Positions 27,859 through 39,127 of a stretch of 41,835 bases of DNA are shown in pieces. The notes under the pieces are model-generated. The model was not told the DNA's origin. It searched no databases and saw only the letters and a program-made list of their open reading frames with translations. The stretch covers positions 1-41,835 of the forward strand of contig JACPXL010000022.1 of NCBI GenBank assembly GCA_016196555.1, read 5' to 3'. The position numbers and the translations under genes were made by a program. Each line of letters begins with the position of its first letter. Position 1 is the stretch's first letter. The DNA is from Candidatus Omnitrophota bacterium. GTDB lineage: Bacteria > Omnitrophota > Omnitrophia > Omnitrophales > Aquincolibacteriaceae.

Positions 27859-29373
27859 CTAGACTTCCTTATCTTCGGCAAGCTGACATTCAATTTCAAA
27901 ATCGGCCACGTCGGCTTGTCCCACATGCCTCGATTTTGTTGATTTGGTCTTCACACTGCTAAAATAATTTGATTCTTCAAGGTCTGTCACAAAGGCAAAA
28001 ACACGGGACATTGAATTGGCCGTTCCCTTAAGCTCCAGAACACCGGTTTGATCATATTTAAAATCCGTCAAATAAATGTCATCTCCGATCAAAGAGGTAA
28101 CGCGCTCGAAAACATACAGCGCTTTGCCGCGATTTTTAATCAAATTTCTTACCACTCTCGCCTTGGTGGAAGCCCGCTCGAGGCTCAAGGCTTCACTTGC
28201 GCTTTGTTCATCAATAGAATCGATTTTCTGAATAATTTCCTTTTTGATATAAATTTTACTGGCTAAAAAAATACACAACAAAACCAGACAGGCCATAACC
28301 AAAACACCCAAGGTAATGACTTCCCTGCCGCCTTCGCGGAATCGTCTTCTAAGCTTCAGCTCTTTGGGAGTTAAATCCAGCCTCATGAAAGACAGGCTGG
28401 CCAGAGAAGCGGTTAAATCGAAAAAACTATCGTCAGTCATTCCCTCTTTTTTTGAAAAGGCCTGGCCGTCCGCCGGAATAATGGCGGCAGCTTCTACAAA
28501 TTGAAGAAGTAAATCTTTTTCTAAATTCAAAGATCTTGTTTTTTGAATCATTTTTTGGAGCTCAGCCTTTATTTCACTTCCTCCAGAAACCACGAGAGTT
28601 TTAATCGCTCGGCCCACTCCTTGGTCCTGATAAGCCGATACGGATTTTTCGAGTTCCCCCACAAAAGCCGTCTGAACTTCTTCTCCGCCGCTTCTCAACT
28701 CTTGAAGACCGATAGGAATACTGCGGACAAAAACTAATTGATGCTGGTCCACCACGGTGAAATCTGCGTAATGGTCGGCAATATGAAGCCCTCCCACAGC
28801 GGCGTCCTCAGTCCTGCTGTCAGCAATCCGGTCATAGCAGTTGGACATAGCTTCGGAAGCAATCATGATTTTCGCAATTTCCATCCCAGCCTTTTCAATA
28901 ATTTGATATAGCCGGTCAATGACGCGGCGGTTGACAATAGTCAGTAACACATTGGTGTAATGTTGGCCGGCCGATTCCATACAAAGGTAATCAATCACAA
29001 TTTCATCGCGGGAATAGGGGGTATAACGTCCTGCCTGCAAATCTACAATCTTACTGATTTCTTCTAAATCATTAGAGGGCATATCCACGTTTTTGGAAAT
29101 AAAAAGCGTTGAGGGAAGAACACAGATCACGTCCCGAGTGCCAATGCCATTTTCGTTGGCAAACTGCAGCAAAAATTCGCTGATTTTGTCATCTTCTTGA
29201 TCGCTTAAATCCTGGCTGGCGGTATGCAGGACTAAAATAGTCTCTTCGGTCTCTTGAGTCGCATGAACCAATCGTACTCGGTTGGGCGAAATATCCACCG
29301 CGATCAGATCATGACTCCGCTTAGAGGAAAAAAATTTGCCCGTTGGAAGGGAAAGTTTAGGCATGGTCACCAT
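27859..29373 (-). CDS. PilM-PilN fusion (GspL-like actin-fold protein plus PilN domain)
   Basis: SHDLIAVDISPNRVRLVHA...LVVSGGSEIKAELQKMIQ actin-like PilM region; GVLVMACLVLLCIFLASKIYIKKEI TM, then DDIYLTDFKYDQTGVLELKGTANSMSRVFAFVTDLEESNYF PilN region. Confidence 0.78.
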   Translation of the reverse strand: MVTMPKLSLPTGKFFSSKRSHDLIAVDISPNRVRLVHATQETEETILVLHTASQDLSDQEDDKISEFLLQFANENGIGTRDVICVLPSTLFISKNVDMPSNDLEEISKIVDLQAGRYTPYSRDEIVIDYLCMESAGQHYTNVLLTIVNRRVIDRLYQIIEKAGMEIAKIMIASEAMSNCYDRIADSRTEDAAVGGLHIADHYADFTVVDQHQLVFVRSIPIGLQELRSGGEEVQTAFVGELEKSVSAYQDQGVGRAIKTLVVSGGSEIKAELQKMIQKTRSLNLEKDLLLQFVEAAAIIPADGQAFSKKEGMTDDSFFDLTASLASLSFMRLDLTPKELKLRRRFREGGREVITLGVLVMACLVLLCIFLASKIYIKKEIIQKIDSIDEQSASEALSLERASTKARVVRNLIKNRGKALYVFERVTSLIGDDIYLTDFKYDQTGVLELKGTANSMSRVFAFVTDLEESNYFSSVKTKSTKSRHVGQADVADFEIECQLAEDKEV

Positions 29374-29375
29374 GG

Positions 29376-30005
29376 TCAACTCGTGGGCGGGGCACATCCG
29401 CCCGCTGGAACAGGAATAATACGGCTCATGGTTTTTTCCGCTTTGTCCTTCCCATATTCAATGTCTAATTTGATGGCCCTGGGAAGACAGGGACGATTCC
29501 AATAACTCACCCATTGTCCAGGAGTTGGCTTATTGACCGACATATCATAATGAATGGCAATACCGCGAATATCACCGGCCACTTGGTCCGTCTGATCTTC
29601 TCCAATCGTGGATGGCAAAAGCATTTGCTGATAAGTTTCCTGAGTGCGCTGAACTTCGTGCGAATCTTGTTCAAAATGGTACCGGACACGGACCGGCTGT
29701 TGTAAGGGCACCTTCCCCCAGAGAACGGATTTCTCGCCGGCAGGAATTCGAGTGTAAAATTGCAAAGAGGCCGGAGCGCCAACAAGAATATTGGCCGTAA
29801 ACGGAAATGCATTCCGCAAATCAACCGTCAATTTTTCCAGAAAATAATCAATCTCCGATTCGGCACTTCCCATCATCGCATAACGCCAAATGCGATTACC
29901 GCCGAGGAAAGTGGTATAAATGATCGTACCGAGAAAAGAAACAATCACTGCCGTAACAATTACTTCGATCATTGTCATTCCCTGTGTTGACCGCAAAGGC
30001 TTCAT
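29376..30005 (-). CDS. gspJ: Type II secretion pseudopilin GspJ-like
   Basis: QGMTMIEVIVTAVIVSFLGTIIYTTFLGG prepilin motif; J-like C-terminal region. Confidence 0.72.
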   Translation of the reverse strand: MKPLRSTQGMTMIEVIVTAVIVSFLGTIIYTTFLGGNRIWRYAMMGSAESEIDYFLEKLTVDLRNAFPFTANILVGAPASLQFYTRIPAGEKSVLWGKVPLQQPVRVRYHFEQDSHEVQRTQETYQQMLLPSTIGEDQTDQVAGDIRGIAIHYDMSVNKPTPGQWVSYWNRPCLPRAIKLDIEYGKDKAEKTMSRIIPVPAGGCAPPTS

Positions 30006-30011
30006 GATATT

Positions 30012-30404
30012 TCAAGTAGTGTGAGGAACGACTAAATATCCAGTTCGCGTAATGTTTTTATTCTTGCCTTGAAATGTCCATCTCAAATCATACTGGACTC
30101 GAAAAAAATCCTCTCCCTGGCTTAAAACGTTTATTGCAGTGTTATAGACTGCCTTTCTCCCCATCAATAGAAGCTCATCTTTTGCCTCTTTTGCGTCAGA
30201 AGGCGGTAATCTTTTCATACGATAAACATAATCCTGCATCGCCCAAACTTTTTCCGACATAATCCACTGAGCTTCCAATCGGGTTTCCGCATATTTTAAT
30301 GTCTGTAATGAACTGAGAAGGGCACGGTAAACCGTCACTAAGCCGCCGGACAAAATAAGGACGGCTATAAGCACCTCGATCAAAGTCATTCCTTTTTGAT
30401 TCAT
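30012..30404 (-). CDS. gspI: Type II secretion pseudopilin GspI-like
   Basis: MNQKGMTLIEVLIAVLILSGGLVTVYRALLSSLQ prepilin motif. Confidence 0.72.
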   Translation of the reverse strand: MNQKGMTLIEVLIAVLILSGGLVTVYRALLSSLQTLKYAETRLEAQWIMSEKVWAMQDYVYRMKRLPPSDAKEAKDELLLMGRKAVYNTAINVLSQGEDFFRVQYDLRWTFQGKNKNITRTGYLVVPHTT

Positions 30405-30415
30405 AAATTCAGCGG

Positions 30416-30853
30416 CTATTCCCAATTGACAATGTCATCATCCACTTTATCTGATTTAGGATTTTTCCCCTGAGAAAACACATCATAATCATGCGGGCGG
30501 TGAGTCCCAGGCGATTGATACTGATAAGGCTTCCCCCACGGATCCAGAGGTGTTTTTTCCAGATACGGACCATTCCAATTTTGCGGAGTCGGATTTGAAG
30601 TCGGTTTTTTGAGAAGAGCCTTCAATCCTTGCTCGGTGGTGGGGAAAAAACCGTTGTCCAATTCATAAAGTTTTAAGGCGGTTGGAATGTTAACTTCAAT
30701 GTCGGCTTTAGCCGCGGCGATTCGCGCTTGGTCCGAACGTCCCAAAAGACGCGGCACTACCATGGCCGATAAAGTTGCGATAATGACGACCACCAAAATA
30801 ATTTCGATTAAGCTGAATCCGCGAGAATCAGCAGGATTTAATCTTCCCTTCAT
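30416..30853 (-). CDS. gspG: Type II secretion major pseudopilin GspG
   Basis: SRGFSLIEIILVVVIIATLSAMVVPRLLG; TTEQGLKALLKKPTSNPTPQNWNGPYLEKTPLDPWGKPYQYQSPG. Confidence 0.93.
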   Translation of the reverse strand: MKGRLNPADSRGFSLIEIILVVVIIATLSAMVVPRLLGRSDQARIAAAKADIEVNIPTALKLYELDNGFFPTTEQGLKALLKKPTSNPTPQNWNGPYLEKTPLDPWGKPYQYQSPGTHRPHDYDVFSQGKNPKSDKVDDDIVNWE

Positions 30854-30873
30854 GGACTCCTCCTCTTTCATGA

Positions 30874-32088
30874 TCAACTTGCAATTAGAGTATCAATACT
30901 AAACACCGGCAGAAGAATCGCAATAATCAAAAATCCCAAAATCAGCCCGACCCCCAAAATAACCAGAGGTTCCAGAAGCCGGGTAGCAATTTCAAGCGAC
31001 TCCACAGTATCTTGTTCATACCAATTCGAAATTTCAAGCAATGACTCGTCCAGCCGCCCAGATTCTTCTCCTAGAGCTACAAGTTGAATCAGCAAACGCG
31101 GAAAGAGCGCCGACTTCCTTAATCCGTCACTTAAATATCGGCCATTCTGCACCGCTTCATAAGATGCCTGCGCGTCCCGGCGGACGGCCTCATTGCGAAT
31201 GACCGGAATGGAGATTTCCAGGGCCCGGAGGATGGGAATTCCGCTTTTTAGAAGCAAAGCAAGGGTACGAACAAATCGGGAAGTTTCAACTTTAAGATAG
31301 AAGGCCCCCCAATAGGGTATCTTAAGCAAGAAACGATGGATTTTTTCTCTTTCCGCCGGTGCTTTCAAAACCTTCCGGCCCACGGCAACCCCAAGGGCCA
31401 AAACAATAATGATCCACCCCCCATAATGCTGCATGGCTTCGCTGAATGCGATTAGGATTCGCGTAATTAAAGGCAGTTTTTGCCCAAAATCCGCAAAAAG
31501 CGAACTAAATTTCGGGACGACAAATATAAGTAAAAAAATAACGGCCAATATGCCCATACAAAGAATAAATACCGGATAAGTTAAAGACATTTTGATTTTT
31601 GAACGAAGCGCGTTTTGCTGAGTTTGATAATCCGCAATACGCAAGAGTGATTCTTCCAAATGGCCGGTCGCTTCCCCTGCCTGTATAAGAGCGGTATCAA
31701 AAATTGAAAAAACGGTGGGGTATTCTGCGAGGGCCGATGAAAGAGGCTGGCCTTGGCTAACGGTGCTTTTTATTCTCTCTAAAACAACTCTGAACCTGGC
31801 CTCTCCCGTTTGTTCCGTTAAAACGGAAATGGCTTGCAGCATCGGAACCCCGGATTTGACCAGCTGTCCAAGTTGACGGTAAAAGGTAATGACTTCGCGC
31901 GGTTTTAATTTCTTTGTGACAACGGCCCGTACTTTTTTGACATGGGGATTCCCCTCTTCAACCACGGCCACAGGGAAAAGACCCAGTTCATTAATCTTAT
32001 CGATGGCATCGTCTTGTGACTGCGCCGCGATAATTCCTTCAACTGTTTGTTCAGGGCCTTTTTTTGCACGATATTTAAACTTTTTCAC
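30874..32088 (-). CDS. gspF: Type II secretion/type IV pilus inner-membrane protein GspF
   Basis: KFKYRAKKGPEQTVEGIIAAQSQDDAIDKINELGLFPVAV; ITFYRQLGQLVKSGVPMLQAISVLTEQ; LLKSGIPILRALEISIPVIRN; LVALGEESGRLDESLLEISNWYE. Confidence 0.93.
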   Translation of the reverse strand: MKKFKYRAKKGPEQTVEGIIAAQSQDDAIDKINELGLFPVAVVEEGNPHVKKVRAVVTKKLKPREVITFYRQLGQLVKSGVPMLQAISVLTEQTGEARFRVVLERIKSTVSQGQPLSSALAEYPTVFSIFDTALIQAGEATGHLEESLLRIADYQTQQNALRSKIKMSLTYPVFILCMGILAVIFLLIFVVPKFSSLFADFGQKLPLITRILIAFSEAMQHYGGWIIIVLALGVAVGRKVLKAPAEREKIHRFLLKIPYWGAFYLKVETSRFVRTLALLLKSGIPILRALEISIPVIRNEAVRRDAQASYEAVQNGRYLSDGLRKSALFPRLLIQLVALGEESGRLDESLLEISNWYEQDTVESLEIATRLLEPLVILGVGLILGFLIIAILLPVFSIDTLIAS

Positions 32089-34273
32089 TTAATCCTTTCT
32101 CCCGGCAAAACCGTTCGATCCGCAATCGATCACCGCTTGCAATCGCTAAAAACGTCGCGGCCGCGATATACCCGTATTCCGAATCCTCCGGTTTCTCGGC
32201 CAAAGGACTTTGGCGAACGACACGACTGATCGCTTCAATCATTCCATCTCCGTCGGGAAGATCCATTTGAATTTCAATCATGATTCCTACGGCCAGTCCT
32301 TCAGGAGTAAGAAATGCGATTCCGCTGGCGCTTAAATCTTCACTTTGGGCTTTTTTGCCGCGGCGCAAATATTCCTGCTGCTTTTTTTCTTCTTCGTCTT
32401 TTTGAACAATATGATATTTGACAGGTATTTTCACTTTGACGCGAGGGTAGCTTCTTCGTTCACTAAACCCCGAAGGTTGAGCCGATGTGATGGTGGACAC
32501 CAATATTCCTTGCTTTTCTTCATAAGCTGAGTCAACTGCAACCGCGTGGAAGTCTGCTTCATCGTGAGGTGTAATTTGCAGGATTTCCTCAGGCGTTGTA
32601 AATCCTTCCAAGACCTTTCTCCATCCGTCCTGCCGAAGAGTGGTCATCCCAAGTTCCATCGCTTTGGCTTTAATTTGTTCCGAAGGAGTGCGTCTGAAAA
32701 TGAGTTTACGGATTTGAGGAGTCACTAAAAGAAATTCATGGATTGATGTACGGCCTGAAAATCCCGTGCCATGGCATTCATCACAGCCATGTCCTTGATA
32801 AATTTGGAAATTCATATGAGGTAATTTTAATTCTCTGACGATGCGGTCCTTAATTTCCGGCAGTACGTCATGATTTTCTTTTTTGCAATGAGGACAAATG
32901 ACACGGACAAGACGCTGCGCGATAAAAACGATAACACTGGAGGCAACTAAAAAGGGCTCAACACCAATATCTAACAATCGAGTAGCCCCGCTGGCAGCAT
33001 CATTAGTATGGAGTGTGGACAACACCAGATGACCGGTCAAGGCAACACGAATGGCGATATCCGCTGTTTCCAGATCGCGGACTTCTCCAACCATCATGAC
33101 GTCCGGATCATGCCGTAGCATGCTTCGAAGTCCCCGCGCAAAATTCAGCCCAATTTCGGGATTAACTTGGAGTTGCGTAATTCCTTCCAGTTCATATTCC
33201 ACCGGATCTTCGATGGTAATAATTTTTCGCTCATTGGTATTAATCGATTGAAGTCCGGCATAAAGGGTTGTGCTTTTCCCGCTGCCGGTCGGCCCTGTCA
33301 CAAAAATAATGCCGTGAGGTTTTTCCACAAGTTCCTTAAAAGTTTTAAGATTGGTGGAATGAAAACCAAGATTTTCCAATTTAACAATCATATTGCTCGG
33401 AAGAATACGGATGACCATACTTTCGCCATGCGGCGTGGGAATCGATGAGATTCTTAAATCAAGATTCTGATTTTGAGTTTTTACGCGCGCCTTTCCATCT
33501 TGTGGAAGGCGCCGCTCGACAATATTCAGATTCGCCATGATTTTGACGCGGGAAATAATCGCCATAAAAAACTTTTTCATTTCCGGCGGGACCCGCTGCT
33601 CATGAAGTTCCCCGTCAATGCGATATCGCAATCGCACCTTCCCCCGGTAAGGTTCCAGATGAATATCGCTGGCCCGCTTTTTGTAGGCCTCAAGAATAAT
33701 TTGATTCACAAGCTGAACCACGGAAGGCGCATCGACCAGACGGCCGATATCTTCGAGGTCTTCTGTTGCGGAAACAGAAGATGGGATTTCTTCCACTGTC
33801 TGCGCTTGCGTTAAAATTTTCTCCACCGTATCAGCCGCCAACCCATAATGGCGATTGATCATTTCTTCAATGTCTTTTTCCAAGGCAAGCACAGTATCAA
33901 TTTCATATCCCAGGCTGAAACGGATTTCATCGATTGTATTCACATCCATAAGTTTGGAGATAGCGATTGTCAATTTCCGATTTTGTAATTTGACGGGAAA
34001 GAATTTGTAATAAGTAGGAAATTTGATGGGTACTTTGCCCAAAACTGCGGGATCTATAGAAACGGTTTTTAAATTGACGTGCGGAACACCCAGACTTTTG
34101 GAATAAATTTTCAGCATTTCCTGCTCTTTGATTAATCCCAATTTCACCAAAAGCTGGGAAAAAGAGCTTTCGGAAGCTTCGGCCTCTTGAAAAACACGGT
34201 CCAGTTCGGCCTTAGGCACACTGCCTGATTCCAACAGGATCTTATAACCGGTTTTTTCCATGGGCGTATTCAT
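32075..34273 (-). CDS. gspE: Type II secretion/pilus assembly ATPase GspE with C-terminal PilZ domain (start moved to MNTPMEKTGYK)
   Basis: GIIFVTGPTGSGKSTTLYAGLQSIN; ITIEDPVEYELEGITQLQVNPEIGLNFARGLRSMLRHDPDVMMVGEVRDLETADIAIRVALTGHLVLSTLHTNDAASG; CPHCKK...CDECHGTG; C-terminal ERRSYPRVKVKIPVKYHI...EDLSASGIAF. Confidence 0.92.
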   Translation of the reverse strand: MNTPMEKTGYKILLESGSVPKAELDRVFQEAEASESSFSQLLVKLGLIKEQEMLKIYSKSLGVPHVNLKTVSIDPAVLGKVPIKFPTYYKFFPVKLQNRKLTIAISKLMDVNTIDEIRFSLGYEIDTVLALEKDIEEMINRHYGLAADTVEKILTQAQTVEEIPSSVSATEDLEDIGRLVDAPSVVQLVNQIILEAYKKRASDIHLEPYRGKVRLRYRIDGELHEQRVPPEMKKFFMAIISRVKIMANLNIVERRLPQDGKARVKTQNQNLDLRISSIPTPHGESMVIRILPSNMIVKLENLGFHSTNLKTFKELVEKPHGIIFVTGPTGSGKSTTLYAGLQSINTNERKIITIEDPVEYELEGITQLQVNPEIGLNFARGLRSMLRHDPDVMMVGEVRDLETADIAIRVALTGHLVLSTLHTNDAASGATRLLDIGVEPFLVASSVIVFIAQRLVRVICPHCKKENHDVLPEIKDRIVRELKLPHMNFQIYQGHGCDECHGTGFSGRTSIHEFLLVTPQIRKLIFRRTPSEQIKAKAMELGMTTLRQDGWRKVLEGFTTPEEILQITPHDEADFHAVAVDSAYEEKQGILVSTITSAQPSGFSERRSYPRVKVKIPVKYHIVQKDEEEKKQQEYLRRGKKAQSEDLSASGIAFLTPEGLAVGIMIEIQMDLPDGDGMIEAISRVVRQSPLAEKPEDSEYGYIAAATFLAIASGDRLRIERFCREKGLSEKV

Positions 34274-34281
34274 GGCAAAAC

Positions 34282-36592
<2,311 letters not shown>

Positions 36593-36614
36593 GAGATTTC
36601 GTCCTCATCTCCTT

Positions 36615-37340
36615 TTAAAGTTCCTGTTTTGCCTTTTCGGCGGCATCCCGCACATAATTGGCAAGGCTTCCGTCCAGAATCAAAGTTCCAAAAAGCAGAA
36701 CAATACCCGCGATCACCGTGGTATCGACTCTTTCCTCAATCGTAACAGCCCGATTAAGTTTTTGCGTCATTAAGGCTAGAAGTTTATCATTGTCCTCCTT
36801 ACTCAATGGAAATGCGGTCCGGACCGTTAATTTGTCCACATTGGAACCAACGCTCGATAGATCAAAATCCTTGCCGCGGTCAAAAAACTCTTTAATCAAT
36901 GAAACATGCAGTACCGTACAAGTCTTTGGGCTTAAGGCGGATCCCACCAACTCTGCGGCTGTATCAATCATTTTGCGGCTCAGTTCTTGTTCAATTTTTT
37001 TATAGGCTTCGTCGGTTGATGCCCGCGCTTTATTTATGATTTCTTCCGCCTGGGATTTTGCGCTTTTGACCATGTCATCTTTTTTGGAGCGCATTTCATC
37101 CATGGCATCTGATTTCAATTTGTCGACAATTTTAACAGCTTCTTCCTTTTTCTGAACATACTCTTTCTCTGCGCCCTCAATTTTCTGAGTCAGGTCCTTT
37201 TGCTTTTTCAAAAGGTCCTGATACACCCCTTCTAAGCGTTTCAAAGCGCTCTCAGTGTCACTATAAAAAATCTTCTTCAGAAAAAGAATCAGCCCCGTAA
37301 AAACGATCAGGTTCAAAATTACAATTTGCACAATCAACAT
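36615..37340 (-). CDS. F-type ATPase b-delta fusion subunit
   Basis: N-terminal TM plus long Glu/Lys helix (LIVFTGLILFLKKIFYSDTESALKRLEGVYQDLLKKQKD...), C-terminal delta/OSCP-like VDTTVIAGIVLLFGTLILDGSLANYVRDAAEKAK. Confidence 0.75.
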   Translation of the reverse strand: MLIVQIVILNLIVFTGLILFLKKIFYSDTESALKRLEGVYQDLLKKQKDLTQKIEGAEKEYVQKKEEAVKIVDKLKSDAMDEMRSKKDDMVKSAKSQAEEIINKARASTDEAYKKIEQELSRKMIDTAAELVGSALSPKTCTVLHVSLIKEFFDRGKDFDLSSVGSNVDKLTVRTAFPLSKEDNDKLLALMTQKLNRAVTIEERVDTTVIAGIVLLFGTLILDGSLANYVRDAAEKAKQEL

Positions 37341-37373
37341 AACTAAGCTCCTTACCCCCTAGGGGTTATTCGA

Positions 37374-37598
37374 TTATGCTCCAGATCCAAACAATTGGAA
37401 TATAACCAAAAGCGAAATCACCGAAGTTGCCTCGGCAAAAATTAACATTAAAATGACTCCCAAATAGATTTTTGGAGCGGCCGATGGATTTCTTCCTAAT
37501 GCCTTGACTGTGGCAAATCCCACAACAGCAATAACCAAAGCCGGCCCTAAAACAGCCGTCATCATCACTCCTACAAGCATCATCGCGTGTGAATCCAT
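37374..37598 (-). CDS. atpE: F-type ATPase c subunit-like, divergent
   Basis: 74 aa, two-TM hairpin; polar loop GRNPSAAPKI; FAEATSVISLLVIFQLF with the membrane Glu. Confidence 0.78.
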   Translation of the reverse strand: MDSHAMMLVGVMMTAVLGPALVIAVVGFATVKALGRNPSAAPKIYLGVILMLIFAEATSVISLLVIFQLFGSGA

Positions 37599-37621
37599 GG
37601 CTTCTCCTTTCTTTATTACGA

Positions 37622-39112
37622 CTAAGCGACTTCCACTTCGTCTTCTTCTTTGGGTCCGCGGCTCTTGATATCCGCCACAAAAAATTGAACCGCATCTTTG
37701 ACGCGGCGTTTAATTTCATCCGTCAAATCTTTAAGTTCACGAATGAGCGGAATCAGAGTTGGGTCACGTTTCATTGTGAAATCTTTCAGCCCTGCCTGAA
37801 ATTCTGCCACTTGTTCTTTCGTAAGTTCATTAAGCAGTCCTTCATTTTTTCCGAAAAAAGTCATGATTTGAACTTCGATAGAAACCGGATTACTCGCCGG
37901 CTGCGTAAGAAGTGCCTGCAGAATTCTTCCTTGTTCCAGTTTGGAACGCATTTCATCCGATTGACCGCCAGTTTGGAGTTTACTGACACGCAGCAATTCT
38001 TTAAATTGAATGAATTCCAAACGTAAAGATTTGGCAACTGCCTTCATGGCTTTCCATTGCACACGGCTTCCAACACGTGAAACGGAAAGACCGACGTCTA
38101 CGGCCGGGCGGAATCCTTCATTGAAAAGCGGCATACTTAAAAAGACTTGCCCATCGGTCATGGAAACAAGATTCGTCGGAACATACGCCGTCAAATCTCC
38201 TTCCAACAATTCAACCACCGGAATAAATGTCATGGATCCTCCCCCATGAGCTTTATCGAATCGGGCCGCCCGTTCAATCATGCGGGAGTGGAGATAAAAA
38301 ATATCTCCGGGATAAGAGTCGCGTCCTGGCGGGACTTGCATCAAAAGTGACAACTCACGGTAAGCCCAAGCATGTTTAGTAAAATCATCAAAACCGACAA
38401 AAACATGCTTGCCTTGATACATGAAATACTCTCCGATGGAACAGGCTGCATAGGGCGCCAAATATTGCTGGCCAGGCGAGGTATTGGCTGTAGCTGCCAT
38501 AATAACCGTATAATCAAAACATCCCTTGTCTTTAAAAATATCGACCACGCGGCTAAGCGCTGATCGGGTTTTGCCGATCGCGCAATAAATGCAAATAACA
38601 TCCTTTCCTTTTTGATTGATCATGATGTCGGTGAGAATGGTTGTCTTCCCAGTCATTTTGTCGCCAAGGATCAAAGATCTTTGTCCTTTGCCCAAAGGCA
38701 GCATGGTATCGACAAGTTTAATGCCGGTTTCCAGGGTATCCGACAATCCCTGCCTATCCATAATGGCGGGAGCCTGGTTGAAGTATGGAATGTATTTGTC
38801 TTGTTTGATGGCGCCGATCCCATCCAAGGGTTCGCCAAGAGGATTGATAATCCGGCCGATGAAATTATCTCCGACTGGCATGTTAAATGGTTCCAAAGTC
38901 GCTACAACTTGATGGCCCGGCGTGACCGGCTCATGCTCTTTGACAATTAGAACTTGGGCGGTTTCAGTGTCAAAACCCATGATGATGCCTTCAGTGCCGT
39001 AACCAAATCTGATTAATTGTCCGAGAAAGCAATTCTGCAGACCGATGACCTGGGAGATACATCCGCTGGACGCTTTAACTATGCCGTATTCTTTATACTT
39101 TAATTCACCCAT
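37622..39112 (-). CDS. atpA: F-type ATPase alpha subunit, divergent
   Basis: GDKMTGKTTILTDIMINQ P-loop; VFVGFDDFTKHAWAYRELSLLMQVPPGRDSYPGDIFYLHSRMIERAA; GLSVSRVG (arginine finger region). Confidence 0.9.
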   Translation of the reverse strand: MGELKYKEYGIVKASSGCISQVIGLQNCFLGQLIRFGYGTEGIIMGFDTETAQVLIVKEHEPVTPGHQVVATLEPFNMPVGDNFIGRIINPLGEPLDGIGAIKQDKYIPYFNQAPAIMDRQGLSDTLETGIKLVDTMLPLGKGQRSLILGDKMTGKTTILTDIMINQKGKDVICIYCAIGKTRSALSRVVDIFKDKGCFDYTVIMAATANTSPGQQYLAPYAACSIGEYFMYQGKHVFVGFDDFTKHAWAYRELSLLMQVPPGRDSYPGDIFYLHSRMIERAARFDKAHGGGSMTFIPVVELLEGDLTAYVPTNLVSMTDGQVFLSMPLFNEGFRPAVDVGLSVSRVGSRVQWKAMKAVAKSLRLEFIQFKELLRVSKLQTGGQSDEMRSKLEQGRILQALLTQPASNPVSIEVQIMTFFGKNEGLLNELTKEQVAEFQAGLKDFTMKRDPTLIPLIRELKDLTDEIKRRVKDAVQFFVADIKSRGPKEEDEVEVA

Positions 39113-39127
39113 GCCGCGTCAACATCC

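Noticed and set aside
37366-37719. 117-aa minus-strand ORF overlapping atpE and the end of atpA
   Set aside because: Different frame from the clear c-subunit ORF; composition typical of a shadow frame.
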